Shown here: one piece after another, positions 40,852-49,292 of the stretch
How the letters are laid out: every line of letters begins with the position of its first letter
Numbering within the stretch: the stretch's first letter is position 1
Assembly: GCF_900112285.1 (NCBI RefSeq)
Contig: NZ_FOKZ01000019.1
Span: 1-64,000 of the forward strand
Direction: 5' to 3'
DNA from: Polaromonas sp. OV174
Lineage (GTDB): Bacteria; Pseudomonadota; Gammaproteobacteria; Burkholderiales; Burkholderiaceae_C
Length of the DNA stretch: 64,000 nt
Translations under genes and position numbers: made by a program
Notes under the pieces: model-generated
What the model saw: the letters and a program-made list of their open reading frames with translations, nothing else
Databases searched by the model: none
Told to the model about the DNA's origin: nothing

Positions 40852-41310
40852 TCAATGACGATGGCCACCGCCGTGCTTGTCCTTGTCATGTCCATGGCGC
40901 TTTCCATGGCCGTCATGGTCGTCATTGCCGTGATGCTTGTCCCGACCGCCGCGCCGCTCGTAGTTGTCGTCACCCCTGACCTTGACGAAATAAACCGGCT
41001 GGCCGCAAGCGTTGTAGCGGGCGCAATGTTTGGACCACTTCTTGGCATGGCCGGGCGGCACGTGCAAATACAACGGAGGCTGCTGCACCATCACAGGGGG
41101 ACGCTGAATGATGATGGGCTGCGCGTAAATCAGCGGCGGCGGTGGCGCATTGCCAATATCCACGCGGCCGTAAACGCCTGGCGCCAGCGCCCCCTCAACC
41201 GTGGCGCTCACATAAGGCGTTGCGGCTTGAGCCGTCCCCGTCCACAGGGCGGTCGCACAGCCCAGCGCCACCAGTCCCGACAACAGCAAGGGTTTGACAG
41301 TTTTTTTCAT
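40852..41310 (-). CDS. Secreted proline-rich protein with His/Asp-rich tail
   Basis: A 152-residue protein from the ATG at 41310. The signal peptide ends about residue 30 (TAQAAT). The mature part has a proline-rich region (PPPPLIYAQPIIIQRPPV, VQQPPLYLHVPPGHAKKW) and a pair Cys-x5-Cys in HCARYNACGQPVYF. The last 35 residues are almost only His, Asp, Gly, Lys and Arg, and should bind divalent metals. The YxHVPPGHAKKW pattern recurs in secreted proteins of related genera. It lies 46 bases downstream of a glycine-zipper gene; both may belong to an envelope-stress transcript. Confidence 0.82.
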   Translation of the reverse strand: MKKTVKPLLLSGLVALGCATALWTGTAQAATPYVSATVEGALAPGVYGRVDIGNAPPPPLIYAQPIIIQRPPVMVQQPPLYLHVPPGHAKKWSKHCARYNACGQPVYFVKVRGDDNYERRGGRDKHHGNDDHDGHGKRHGHDKDKHGGGHRH

Positions 41311-41356
41311 TAGGGCTTTCTTTTGCAAATCAATTCAATCAGGCCAGACGCGCACA

Positions 41357-42031
41357 TCAGCCCTGATAAGGGACGGCCGACGAGCTGTTGACCGGGGCCA
41401 GTCTCAGGGCCTTGCCCTCGACCAGCACCCGCGAACCGGCGCCAACGGCGCTGGCCTGCTCTATGGTGCGCACGGTCCCATTGTCCATGCGTACCCGCAT
41501 TTGGTAGACCGTGGTCTTTTTCATGTTTTTCTCTATGGTGTTGCCCGCATAAGCACCACCTGCCGCACCCAGCACGGTCATGGCGGTCTTGCCGCTGCCG
41601 CCACCCACCTGATGGCCCAGCAGACCACCGACGACACCGCCGGCAACCGTACCCAGGCCGACGGTGGTGCCGCCAACGGCCACGCCATTGACCTTGCCCT
41701 GGCGCTGCACGGCGACCATGGATTCCACCGTGCCGCAGTTGGCGCACGCCCGCGCCCGGGGAGCCGGCGTCACGGCGGCAGCGGCATGGCGGGTATCGGG
41801 CAATAGCGCTGTTGCCTGGCTTGGCGCCATCGCGGCATTCGCCGTTGGCGCGGCGGCGCCGGTTCGGGCCTCCGAATGGTTGACGGCCAAGGCTGCGGTC
41901 AAGGCCATCAGCGTGACGCCCATCACCGCCATGGTAGGGAGCAGCGCTTTGCTGTGGCGCAATTTTTCGACAAAGGCCGGCTGGGCCTGGTTTGAGGGGG
42001 TCGTGTGGTCGGTGACTGGACGGCTGTCCAT
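41357..42031 (-). CDS. Glycine-zipper 2TM outer-membrane-type protein
   Basis: A 224-residue protein starting at the ATG at 42031 (AAGGA eight bases upstream). An N-terminal hydrophobic segment (LLPTMAVMGVTLMALTAALAV, about 31-51) anchors it. Then comes a Cys-x2-Cys pair (ACANCGTVESM). The glycine-zipper 2TM domain (TTVGLGTVAGGVVGGLLGHQVGGGSGKTAMTVLGAAGGAYAGNTIEKNM) follows, and then a beta-rich domain with RMDNGTVRTIEQ. This is the 17-kDa-antigen/SlyB-like architecture. It is probably in the envelope; the exact role is unknown. Confidence 0.88.
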   Translation of the reverse strand: MDSRPVTDHTTPSNQAQPAFVEKLRHSKALLPTMAVMGVTLMALTAALAVNHSEARTGAAAPTANAAMAPSQATALLPDTRHAAAAVTPAPRARACANCGTVESMVAVQRQGKVNGVAVGGTTVGLGTVAGGVVGGLLGHQVGGGSGKTAMTVLGAAGGAYAGNTIEKNMKKTTVYQMRVRMDNGTVRTIEQASAVGAGSRVLVEGKALRLAPVNSSSAVPYQG

Positions 42032-42187
42032 AGAGGCATTCCTTTTCATGTGCCCCATTTGTAACCAGTGCGACGGATACCTCGCGTAGGACGAAGTGAC
42101 ATTCGTAAGTAAAGCTTTCCAAAGCGCAGATAAACCACCTCGCCCAGGCGTTTGGTTCACCTTAACCCGCTCCCTGTGCTCCACCCC

Positions 42188-43189
42188 TCAGAGCAACTGG
42201 CCGGCCAGCAACTCGTAAGACCGGCGGCGGGCGGCGGCATCGTGCGTCCAGGTGATCACCGCCAGCTCATCGACTTGCAGGCTATCGGCCAGTTGGCTCA
42301 GTTTGTCGGCCACCTGCGCGCCGCTGCCCACCAGGGCCGTGCGCCTGAGTTGCTCGGCTTGTGCCTGCTCGGCCACGTCATAAGGCCTTTGCGCCACCTC
42401 GGCCGGGGACAGCAGCGGCCCCAGCGCACCCTTCTTGCGGTCTATTTTCCAGCGCTCGCGACCGGAGAAGTGATGCCAGGCCTCGCCCTCGGTATCGGCC
42501 GCCAGCGCCCAGACGCAGAGCACGGCCTGTGGCTTGGGATGGCGTGGGCTGGGTCGGTACATCTGACGGTACACATCCAGCGCCTGGGCCGCGCCCTGGC
42601 CGTCGGTAATGAAGTGGGCAAACGCATAAGGCAGGCCGTAGTGGGCCGCCAGTTGCGCGCCATAGTTGGAGCTGCCCAGCATCCACAACTCCGGACTGCT
42701 GGGACTGGTCGGGTTGGCCGTCACGCCTCGCCCCGGGTGGCCTTCGGGCAGATCTGCACCCGACACCCAGGCCTGCAGCTCTCGCACCTGCACCGGGAAG
42801 TTTTCAGCCGACTGGTTCGGGTCGGCGTTCAGCAGCTGCGCCGTGTGAAAGTCCGATCCAGGCGCACGTCCCACGCCCAGGTCTATGCGCCCGGGCGCCA
42901 AGGCTTCGAGCACGCGAAACTGCTCGGCCACTTTCAGCGCGGCATAGTGGGGCAGCATCACGCCGGCGCTGCCGACACGGATACGCTGGGTGGTGGCGGC
43001 GATGGCGGCCATCAGGATTTCCGGCGCCGAGCCCACAATGGCCGGGTTGCTGTGATGCTCGCTGACCCAAAAACGGCGGTAGCCCAGCGCTTCGCAGTGC
43101 TGGGCCAGGGCCAGGGTTTCACGGATGGAGGTGTCTTCGGTGCGGCCGGTGACGGCTACCGACTGATCGAGTACGGACAAACTTGGCAT
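42188..43189 (-). CDS. LLM-class flavin-dependent oxidoreductase
   Basis: A 333-residue luciferase-like monooxygenase. The order SVLDQSVAVTG, RFWVSEHHSNPAIVGSAPE, IRVGSAGVMLPHYAALKVAEQF, GRIDLGVGRAPGSD and, near the end, DELAVITWTHD places it with the YhbW-type group (COG2141). These enzymes use FMNH2 and O2 on various substrates or act as flavin carriers. The start at 43189 (MPSLSVLDQS) is chosen from the beta-1 position. It is divergent from yaeQ. No flavin reductase is adjacent. Confidence 0.92.
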   Translation of the reverse strand: MPSLSVLDQSVAVTGRTEDTSIRETLALAQHCEALGYRRFWVSEHHSNPAIVGSAPEILMAAIAATTQRIRVGSAGVMLPHYAALKVAEQFRVLEALAPGRIDLGVGRAPGSDFHTAQLLNADPNQSAENFPVQVRELQAWVSGADLPEGHPGRGVTANPTSPSSPELWMLGSSNYGAQLAAHYGLPYAFAHFITDGQGAAQALDVYRQMYRPSPRHPKPQAVLCVWALAADTEGEAWHHFSGRERWKIDRKKGALGPLLSPAEVAQRPYDVAEQAQAEQLRRTALVGSGAQVADKLSQLADSLQVDELAVITWTHDAAARRRSYELLAGQLL

Positions 43190-43301
43190 GGGCGAACTAT
43201 AGCCAGCGTGGCGGTTCCGTTTCCAAGCTCTGCCAAAAGGCTGTTCCAATAGAGGGTTTAACGCCAAGCCTCAACAGGCCGCCACCCGAGAGCAATGCCC
43301 C

Positions 43302-43859
43302 ATGGCCATCAAAGCCACCATTTACAAAGCCCAATTGCAAATCGCCGACATGGACCGCAGCGTCTATGCCGACCACAGCGTCATCATTGCGCGCCATCCG
43401 TCCGAAACCGACGAGCGCATGATGATTCGCCTGCTGGCCTTTGCGCTCAACGTGCCGGCCGACGACAAACAGGGCAAGCTTGAATTTGCCAAAGACCTAT
43501 GGGACGTGGATGAGCCCGCCCTGTGGCACAAGGATTACACCGACGCCATCCAACACTGGATAGACGTCGGCCAGCCCGATGACAAGCGCCTGATGCGCGC
43601 TGCCGGCCGCACCGAACGGCTTACGGTGTACAGCTTTTCCAGCAGCACGCCGGTGTGGTGGAAAGGTATTGAAACCAAGCTGACGCGCGCCTCCAACCTG
43701 GTGGTGTGGCAGATCGAAGCGGCCCAAAGCCAGGCGCTGGCCAAGCTGGCCGAACGCGGCATGCAGCTGCAGGTGACGGTGCAAGACGGCTCGGTGTGGA
43801 TGAGCACCGCCGCCGACTCCGTCGAAATCACGCCACGCCGCTTGACCGCGGGCGGCTGA
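43302..43859 (+). CDS. yaeQ: YaeQ family protein
   Basis: A 185-residue protein. It carries the full YaeQ pattern: ATIYKAQLQIADMDRSVYADHSVIIARHPSETDERMMIRLLAFAL, LWDVDEPALWHKDYTDAIQHWIDVGQPDDKRL, TERLTVYSFSSSTPVWWKGIE. The fold is a PD-(D/E)xK nuclease variant. Its role is not settled; early claims of RfaH suppression were withdrawn, as far as I recall. The stop is 8 bases from the convergent ion channel gene. Confidence 0.95.
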   Translation: MAIKATIYKAQLQIADMDRSVYADHSVIIARHPSETDERMMIRLLAFALNVPADDKQGKLEFAKDLWDVDEPALWHKDYTDAIQHWIDVGQPDDKRLMRAAGRTERLTVYSFSSSTPVWWKGIETKLTRASNLVVWQIEAAQSQALAKLAERGMQLQVTVQDGSVWMSTAADSVEITPRRLTAGG

Positions 43860-43867
43860 TCTTCCCG

Positions 43868-44788
43868 TCAGGGCTGGGCGCTGGGCACTTCGGCCTGATG
43901 CTGGTATGGCGGCAAGCGGGCACCGCAGTGCAGGCAAAAATAGGCGTCGGGTAGATGGCCTTCAGTCAGGCAGTCGTGACAGGTGCGCGTGGTCAGCGCC
44001 AGCGGCAATTGAGCTAACTGCTGGCGCTGCGCCGCCATCTCCGCCGTCACGATGCCGGTAGGCACGGCCAGAATGCCCCAGCCCATCAGCATCATGAAAG
44101 AAGCAATCAGCCGCCCCAGATCGGTCTTGGGCGTGATGTCGCCAAAGCCTACCGTCGTCACCGTGCTGATGGCCCAGTAAACCGAGGTCGGAATGCTGGT
44201 AAAGCCATTGGCCGGACCCTCGACCACATACATCACCGTGCCCATCACCAGCACCAGCATCAACACCACCGACAAAAACACCTGAATCTTGCGACGGCTG
44301 GCCCCCAGCGCTCGCCCCAGGGACTGGTACTCAGCCACATAAGCGGCGAGCTTGAACACCCGAAACACGCGCAGCAGGCGCAGCACGCGCACATCAATCA
44401 GCGCGTAAAGCTCAGGCACAAACAGCGCCAGATAGGTCGGCAGCACGGCAATCAGGTCAATGATGCCGAAAAAACTGGTGGCGTAGCGCAGCGGCTTGCG
44501 CACGCAAAGCAGACGCGCAATGTATTCGGCCGTGAACAGCAAGGTAAAAAACCACTCCAGCACCGTAAACATCCGGCCATGCGAGAGGTTCAGGGCCTGC
44601 ACACTATCGGCGATCACCACGGCAATGCTGATCAGGATGACGGCGATCAAGGCCTTGTCAAACAGCCGGCCGGCGCGCGTGTCGGCTTCAAAAATAATCG
44701 TGTACCAGCGCAGCCGCCAGCCCGCCAATGGCTTTTCAAATGGGGAAGAGGAAACTTTGGAGGGTGTGGGGGTCATGCTTGTGGGCAA
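43868..44788 (-). CDS. Voltage-gated-type potassium channel with zinc-ribbon C-terminus
   Basis: A 306-residue six-span channel. S1-S3 are hydrophobic stretches from about 40 to 135. The voltage-sensor S4 is RVLRLLRVFRVFKLAAY, with Arg every third residue. The pore has the filter STVTTVGFGDITP followed by S6 (IASFMMLMGWGILAVPTGIVTAEM). After S6 a short linker leads to a C-terminal CxxC-x11-CxxC zinc ribbon (Cys270, 273, 285, 288: CHDCLTEGHLPDAYFCLHC). The channel part belongs to the Kch/KvLQT-like bacterial family. The zinc ribbon could be a metal- or redox-sensing gate; that is inference. Confidence 0.9.
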   Translation of the reverse strand: MPTSMTPTPSKVSSSPFEKPLAGWRLRWYTIIFEADTRAGRLFDKALIAVILISIAVVIADSVQALNLSHGRMFTVLEWFFTLLFTAEYIARLLCVRKPLRYATSFFGIIDLIAVLPTYLALFVPELYALIDVRVLRLLRVFRVFKLAAYVAEYQSLGRALGASRRKIQVFLSVVLMLVLVMGTVMYVVEGPANGFTSIPTSVYWAISTVTTVGFGDITPKTDLGRLIASFMMLMGWGILAVPTGIVTAEMAAQRQQLAQLPLALTTRTCHDCLTEGHLPDAYFCLHCGARLPPYQHQAEVPSAQP

Positions 44789-44929
44789 CGCCTAGGCAGC
44801 GCTGCGCTTCTTGTTCTCGTCAGCCTGGCAGGATAACCCAGCCAGGCCAGCGTGTTCTTGCCTACACTCTTGGCTTTGCCCACACAGCATCCCTGAGTGT
44901 CCGTGAACGCCCTTTTTTGGAGTACCGCC

Positions 44930-45208
44930 ATGACGCCCCAGACGCAACTCCTTGCGCTGCAAGACGCCCTGCAATCCTTGCGCAGCGACAGCCTGAGCGC
45001 GGCCGCCTTGTCGCGGCTGGCGCAAAGCCAGTCGGCACTGGCGGCCGCGCTGCCGGCGCGCTTTCAGGAAGTGCAGATGCAATTGCTGGACCGGCTCGAA
45101 TCCAGCGCGCTCTTTACCGAGGAAAGCTGCTCCTTCAGTCAAAAAGACTTGCTGGACGGCCTGCAGCTGTGGATTGAGCAGGCGCAGTTGCAGCTTGAGA
45201 AAAGCTGA
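44930..45208 (+). CDS. Hypothetical helical protein
   Basis: A 92-residue protein with GGAG before the ATG at 44930 (a GTG at 44897 is an alternative). It is alpha-helical and Leu/Ala/Gln-rich with no signal peptide: LLALQDALQSLRSDSLSAAALSRLAQSQ, then RFQEVQMQLLDRLESSALFTEESCSFS and LLDGLQLWIEQAQLQL. Single Cys. The family is not recognised. It lies between the channel and the copper cluster and is not clearly part of either. Confidence 0.7.
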   Translation: MTPQTQLLALQDALQSLRSDSLSAAALSRLAQSQSALAAALPARFQEVQMQLLDRLESSALFTEESCSFSQKDLLDGLQLWIEQAQLQLEKS

Positions 45209-45250
45209 GGCCGGGCGGAACTTTTCAAACGCATCACCTATCATTGACCC

Positions 45251-45682
45251 ATGCGTTTTCTGCTCTTCGCCCTGATGATCGCCCTGATGATCGCCCTGCT
45301 GCCCCTGCGCGGCTGGGTCGGTGATGCCATGGCGATGGAGATGGCCTTGACCCAACTGCAGTCGCCGCAACACGCGATGAGCAGCATGGCGTCACCGGCC
45401 CATGAAGTCGGAATGGATGCGCATGCCATGCAACAAGCCAGTGCAGCCGAAGCGCCGCATGCGATGACGCTTGCGCATGACTGCGCCGGCGATGACGCAT
45501 CGCATGCAGCCAGCGCGCACTGCGAATCCTGCAGCGTCTGCCAGACCTGTCACACGGTCGCCCTGTCGCCGGCCGTAGCCGACGCTAGCCGGGTGTTCAG
45601 CGCGCCCACCATGCCGCGCCTTGCGGCAGCTCCCTTTGCCAGTGCCGATGCAGCACTGAGCCACAAACCACCCATTTCCTGA
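45251..45682 (+). CDS. His/Met/Cys-rich exported protein at the head of the copper cluster
   Basis: A 143-residue protein. An N-terminal hydrophobic segment (FLLFALMIALMIALLPLRGW) acts as signal or anchor. The mature part is rich in His and Met (AMEMALTQ, HAMSSMASPAHEVGMDAHAMQQ, HAMTLAHDC). It contains four clustered cysteines in HCESCSVCQTCHTVAL. It resembles short accessory proteins (CopL/CzcI-like) that precede metal-resistance operons, which is a loose similarity. The composition and position suggest Cu or Ag binding in the periplasm. Confidence 0.75.
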   Translation: MRFLLFALMIALMIALLPLRGWVGDAMAMEMALTQLQSPQHAMSSMASPAHEVGMDAHAMQQASAAEAPHAMTLAHDCAGDDASHAASAHCESCSVCQTCHTVALSPAVADASRVFSAPTMPRLAAAPFASADAALSHKPPIS

Positions 45683-45751
45683 TCTCCAGGCCCGTAGTGG
45701 GTCTGTACTTGCCTGCGGCACGGCCTTATCGGCCGATTTCGCCGGATAACT

Positions 45752-45769
45752 GCCATGCCAAGGCATGGC
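45752..45769 (+). promoter_or_regulatory. Perfect 8-bp hairpin before a GTG-started gene
   Basis: GCCATGCC and GGCATGGC are separated by two bases. The hairpin lies 12 bases before the AGGAGA ribosome site of the next gene, in the 112-base gap after the His/Met/Cys-rich gene. It could be an attenuator or an mRNA processing site. Confidence 0.45.
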
Positions 45770-45794
45770 CCCGCTTGTATTTCAGGAGATTTTT

Positions 45795-46130
45795 GTGAAC
45801 ACCCGCTTTATTTCAAACCGGCCGACCTGGCTGGCCTGGCTGCTTTTTTCGGCCTGGGCCAGCGCCGCGTCCGCGCAAGCCCTGCCCTACCCCAGGCCCG
45901 ACCCGCAGCCCACCGCGCAGGCCGCCGACCCCGCCACGCCGGTTCCGGCCGTCCCCTATCGTTCGGCGTTTGCCAAGCTTTCCAACGGCGTGGAGCAGCG
46001 CCGCGATGACTGGAAAAAGGCCAACGCCGAGGTCGGCCAATTCAAAAACGGCCATGCCGATCTGCTGAAGTGGGAAGCCGCCCAGGCCAGCCAGCCCAGC
46101 AGCGCGCCGGCCCGCGCGGCCCAGCCATGA
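45795..46130 (+). CDS. Small secreted protein of the copper cluster
   Basis: A 111-residue protein from the GTG at 45795, chosen for AGGAGA six bases upstream. A signal peptide (WLAWLLFSAWASAASAQA) is followed by a proline-rich linker. Then comes a short helical, Lys-rich domain SAFAKLSNGVEQRRDDWKKANAEVGQFKNGHADLLKWE. This last segment suggests a helical partner for the downstream TolC-like protein; such pairs recur in Comamonadaceae copper clusters as I remember. Overlap ATGA at 46127 couples it to that gene. Confidence 0.78.
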   Translation: MNTRFISNRPTWLAWLLFSAWASAASAQALPYPRPDPQPTAQAADPATPVPAVPYRSAFAKLSNGVEQRRDDWKKANAEVGQFKNGHADLLKWEAAQASQPSSAPARAAQP

Positions 46131-47302
46131 GCGCGCCCAACCCAAGCCGGGCATGCCGCCCATCCCTGCGCCTGGTCTCCATCGCGACGCTGCTGGCGCT
46201 GCTCACCGGCTGCGCCGCGGTCGCGCCCGATGGCGGCGTGAGCGGACTGCAGGAACTCGCCAGCGGCAAAACCCCGGGCTCGGCCGGCGCCGCCGTCGCC
46301 ATTAGCCGCCCCGGCATCAATACCCAAGCGGCCATTGATGAGTTGCTGAAAACCCCGCTGAGCGCCGAAGCAGCGGTGCGCATAGCGCTGCTGAACAACC
46401 CGGCGTTTCAACTGTCCCTGGCCAGCGCCGGCATCAGCATTTCGGATGCCATGCCGGCCCAGGGCCTGGACAAGCTCAAGGCGCGCCAGGACATCACCCG
46501 CCTGGCCGCCGAGACGCGCAAAGCCTGGCTCAACGCCGTCGCCGCCGAGCAGACCACCGCGCTCCGGCAAGATGCCATGGAGGCTGCCCAAGCCGGTGAC
46601 GAACTGGCCCGCCGCCTGACGCGCGTTGGCAACTGGAGCGCCTTGCAACAGGCGCGCGAGCAGCTCTTGCTGAGCGATGCCGCGGCCCAACTGGCGCGCG
46701 CCCGGCAAGCCGCTTTCAGCGCGCGTGAAAAGCTCATCGTCCTGATGGGCTTGTGGGGCAGGCAAATCCAATTCGAGCTGCCCGCCCGCTTGCCCGAGTT
46801 GCCGGCGCAGCCGCAAGACATTCCCGATGTCGAAGCGCGTGCGCTGCAGGAGCGGCAGGACTTGCGACAAGCCGTGGCCACCTGGCAGCGGCAGCAGGCC
46901 ACGACACGCGAGTTCGGCGCCGATGGCTTGTGGGACGCCCTGCGCGACTCGGCCCGGGTGCGCGAGATAGCCCTCAAGGTGCGCAGCGAGGCGCGCGAGG
47001 TTTACCACGGCTACCGCACGGCCTACGACCTGGCCCTGAGTGAGCAGCGCGACGTGCTGCCCCTGCACAATTTCATCAACGAGGAAATGCTGCTGCGCTA
47101 CAACGGCATGCTGGCCAGCGTGTTCGAGCTGCTGAGCGATAGCCGGGCCCAGACGCTGGGCCACATCGCCGCGATTGAAGCCAGTCGTGATTTCTGGCTG
47201 GCCGAGGCCGACCTGCAGACCGTGCTGGCAGGCGCCTCAGCCACCTCAGCCCCTTCATCGACGGCCCGCCCCGCCGGCGCCGCCGCCGCGGCCGCGCACT
47301 GA
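46127..47302 (+). CDS. TolC-family lipoprotein lacking both beta-hairpins
   Basis: A 391-residue protein with lipobox LTGC (Cys29). The two helical halves of the TolC/OEP family are clear: AAVRIALLNNPAFQLSLASAGIS, LAAETRKAWLNAVAAEQ, LARRLTRVGNWSALQQAREQLLL, and KVRSEAREVYHGYRTAYDLA, INEEMLLRYNGMLASVFELLSDSRAQTL. Family members have about 45-50 residues of membrane beta-hairpin between helix pairs in each half. Here the first junction is just ISDAMPAQGLDKLKARQDI and the second TTREFGADGLWDALRDSAR. The protein is accordingly shorter than the usual 440-480. No RND pump or membrane-fusion gene is present. It precedes the multicopper oxidase gene. Confidence 0.82.
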   Translation: MSAPNPSRACRPSLRLVSIATLLALLTGCAAVAPDGGVSGLQELASGKTPGSAGAAVAISRPGINTQAAIDELLKTPLSAEAAVRIALLNNPAFQLSLASAGISISDAMPAQGLDKLKARQDITRLAAETRKAWLNAVAAEQTTALRQDAMEAAQAGDELARRLTRVGNWSALQQAREQLLLSDAAAQLARARQAAFSAREKLIVLMGLWGRQIQFELPARLPELPAQPQDIPDVEARALQERQDLRQAVATWQRQQATTREFGADGLWDALRDSARVREIALKVRSEAREVYHGYRTAYDLALSEQRDVLPLHNFINEEMLLRYNGMLASVFELLSDSRAQTLGHIAAIEASRDFWLAEADLQTVLAGASATSAPSSTARPAGAAAAAAH

Positions 47303-47331
47303 CGCCCGCCCCAACCCGCAAGGACATCTTC

Positions 47332-48729
47332 ATGAATCGACGACATTTTTTCAGTGGCGCGGCCGTCTCGGCAGTGGCCGCCGCATCGGTCAGCAAAGTG
47401 GCCATGGCCGTCCTGCCCGAGCCGGTCATCATGACCAGCGCCGACAGCGCGCCACCGCTGACGCCGGAAAACGGCCGGCCCTACAAGCCCGTACTCACCC
47501 TGAACGGCTGGACCCTGCCCTGGCGCATGAACCAGGGCGTGAAGGAGTTTCACCTGGTGGCCGAGCCGGTAGTGCGCGAGATGGCTCCGGGCTTCAAGGC
47601 CCATATGTGGGGCTACAACGGCCAGTCGCCCGGCCCCACCATAGAGGTGGTGGAGGGCGACCGGGTGCGCGTCTTCGTCACCAACCGGCTGCCCGAGCAC
47701 ACCAGCGTGCACTGGCATGGCCAGCGTCTGCCCAACGGCATGGACGGTGTGGCCGGCCTGAACCAGCCGGCCATTCCCGTCGGCAAGACCTTTGTCTACG
47801 AATTCGAGGCACGCCGCCCCGGCACCTTTATGTACCACCCACATGCCGATGAAATGACGCAAATGGCCATGGGCATGATGGGTTTCTGGGTCACCCACCC
47901 CAAGGCAAAACACCCGCTGATTGAGGACGTGGACCGCGACTTTGTCTTTCTGCTCAATGCCTACGACATCGAGCCCGGCAGCGCGACGCCCAAGATCATG
48001 ACCATGACGGACTTCAACCTGTGGTCATGGAATAGCCGCATCTTTCCGGGCATAGACACGCTCAACGTGCGCAAGGGCGACAAGGTGCGCATACGCGTGG
48101 GCAATCTGACCATGACCAACCACCCCATCCACCTGCACGGCCATGAGTTCAAGGTCACGGGCGGCGACGGCGGGCCCTGGCCCATGGCCGCGCGCTGGCC
48201 CGAAGTGACAACCGATATCGCTGTCGGCCAGATGCGGCAGATTGAATTCCTGGCCGACGAGGAAGGCGACTGGGCTTTTCACTGCCACAAGAGCCACCAC
48301 ACCATGAACGCCATGGGCCACGCCGTCCCCACCATGATTGGGGTGGACCACAGAGGTCTGGTCAAAAAACTGCAAAAAGCCTTGCCCGACTACATGGTGA
48401 TGGGCGAGCGCGGCATGGCCGACATGGGGCAGATGGAAATGCAGATTCCCGACAACACCGCGCCCATGATGACGGGCACAGGCCCCTATGGCGGCGTGGA
48501 GATGGGCGGCATGTTCAGCGTGCTCAAGGTGCGCAAGGATCAAAAGCCCGGCGACTACAAGAACCCGGGCTGGTACCAGCAGCCGCCCGGCAGCCAGGCC
48601 TTTGAATGGACGGGCGCCCTGCCCGATCCGGCACGCCAGCCAGCCGGCGCCGGCAACACGCCGGCATCAGCCCCCGTCAGCACCGAAGTACAGATTCGCA
48701 AACCCGCTGGCCATGCCGGCCATCATTAA
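47332..48729 (+). CDS. Multicopper oxidase (periplasmic, Tat-exported)
   Basis: A 465-residue protein with AAGGA before the ATG. The N-terminus NRRHFFSGAA is a twin-arginine signal. Copper ligands are visible in order: HWHG, FMYHPHADEM, HPIHLHGHEF, and the type-1/trinuclear motif HCHKSHHTMNAM (HCHxxxHxxxxM). Methionine-rich stretches (MTQMAMGMMGF; MADMGQMEMQ) and a C-terminal HAGHH suit cuprous-ion binding. It probably oxidises Cu(I) to the less toxic Cu(II) in the periplasm. It is smaller than classical CopA (about 600 residues). Confidence 0.93.
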   Translation: MNRRHFFSGAAVSAVAAASVSKVAMAVLPEPVIMTSADSAPPLTPENGRPYKPVLTLNGWTLPWRMNQGVKEFHLVAEPVVREMAPGFKAHMWGYNGQSPGPTIEVVEGDRVRVFVTNRLPEHTSVHWHGQRLPNGMDGVAGLNQPAIPVGKTFVYEFEARRPGTFMYHPHADEMTQMAMGMMGFWVTHPKAKHPLIEDVDRDFVFLLNAYDIEPGSATPKIMTMTDFNLWSWNSRIFPGIDTLNVRKGDKVRIRVGNLTMTNHPIHLHGHEFKVTGGDGGPWPMAARWPEVTTDIAVGQMRQIEFLADEEGDWAFHCHKSHHTMNAMGHAVPTMIGVDHRGLVKKLQKALPDYMVMGERGMADMGQMEMQIPDNTAPMMTGTGPYGGVEMGGMFSVLKVRKDQKPGDYKNPGWYQQPPGSQAFEWTGALPDPARQPAGAGNTPASAPVSTEVQIRKPAGHAGHH

Positions 48730-48737
48730 TCACGCCC

Positions 48738-49262
48738 ATGAAAACTTCCATGAAACACCAGAAAACTCTCAAATTAATAGCGGCTTGCGCCCTATCCATA
48801 AGTGCCAGTGGCCTTTTTGCCCATGGAAATGAAGGCCATGACGGGGCCAAGCCGGCGGCCGTCAAAAAGGAACAAAAGGAATGGGGGGTGGCCGGCGACG
48901 CCAAATCGGTCACCCGCACCGTGACCCTGACGATGGACGACAACATGCGCTTCACACCCGACAAGCTGGCCTTTAAGCAGGGTGAAACCGTGCGCTTCGT
49001 CATCCGCAACCAAGGCAAGCTGCGGCACGAGATGGTCATAGGCACTCGCCAGGACCTCGAGGCGCACGCCGCCATGATGGCAAAATTTCCGACCATGGAG
49101 CATGACGAGCCCTATATGGCGCATGTGGCCGCAGGCAAGCAGCAAGACCTGGTCTGGACCTTTAACCGCGCCGGCGAGTTTGACTTTGCCTGCCTGATCG
49201 CCGGCCACTTCCAGGCCGGCATGGTCGGCAAGATCAGCGTCACAGCACGCGCCTCCCAATAA
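48738..49262 (+). CDS. Periplasmic cupredoxin
   Basis: A 174-residue protein with a signal peptide (ends SGLFAHG). After a Lys-rich linker, a cupredoxin domain follows (about 70-172): MDDNMRFTPDKLAFKQGETVRFVIRNQGKLRHEMVIG with a His ligand. The C-terminal loop FACLIAGHFQAGM supplies Cys, His and Met. The His-Cys-His-Met set fits a mononuclear type-1 copper site as in CopI-like proteins. ATG at 48750 is an alternative start. It is nine bases after the oxidase gene, so co-transcribed. The signal-peptide coding DNA resembles the AATAGC repeat. Confidence 0.9.
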   Translation: MKTSMKHQKTLKLIAACALSISASGLFAHGNEGHDGAKPAAVKKEQKEWGVAGDAKSVTRTVTLTMDDNMRFTPDKLAFKQGETVRFVIRNQGKLRHEMVIGTRQDLEAHAAMMAKFPTMEHDEPYMAHVAAGKQQDLVWTFNRAGEFDFACLIAGHFQAGMVGKISVTARASQ

Positions 49263-49292
49263 CCACTGACACCACCGACAAAGAAAACCACC

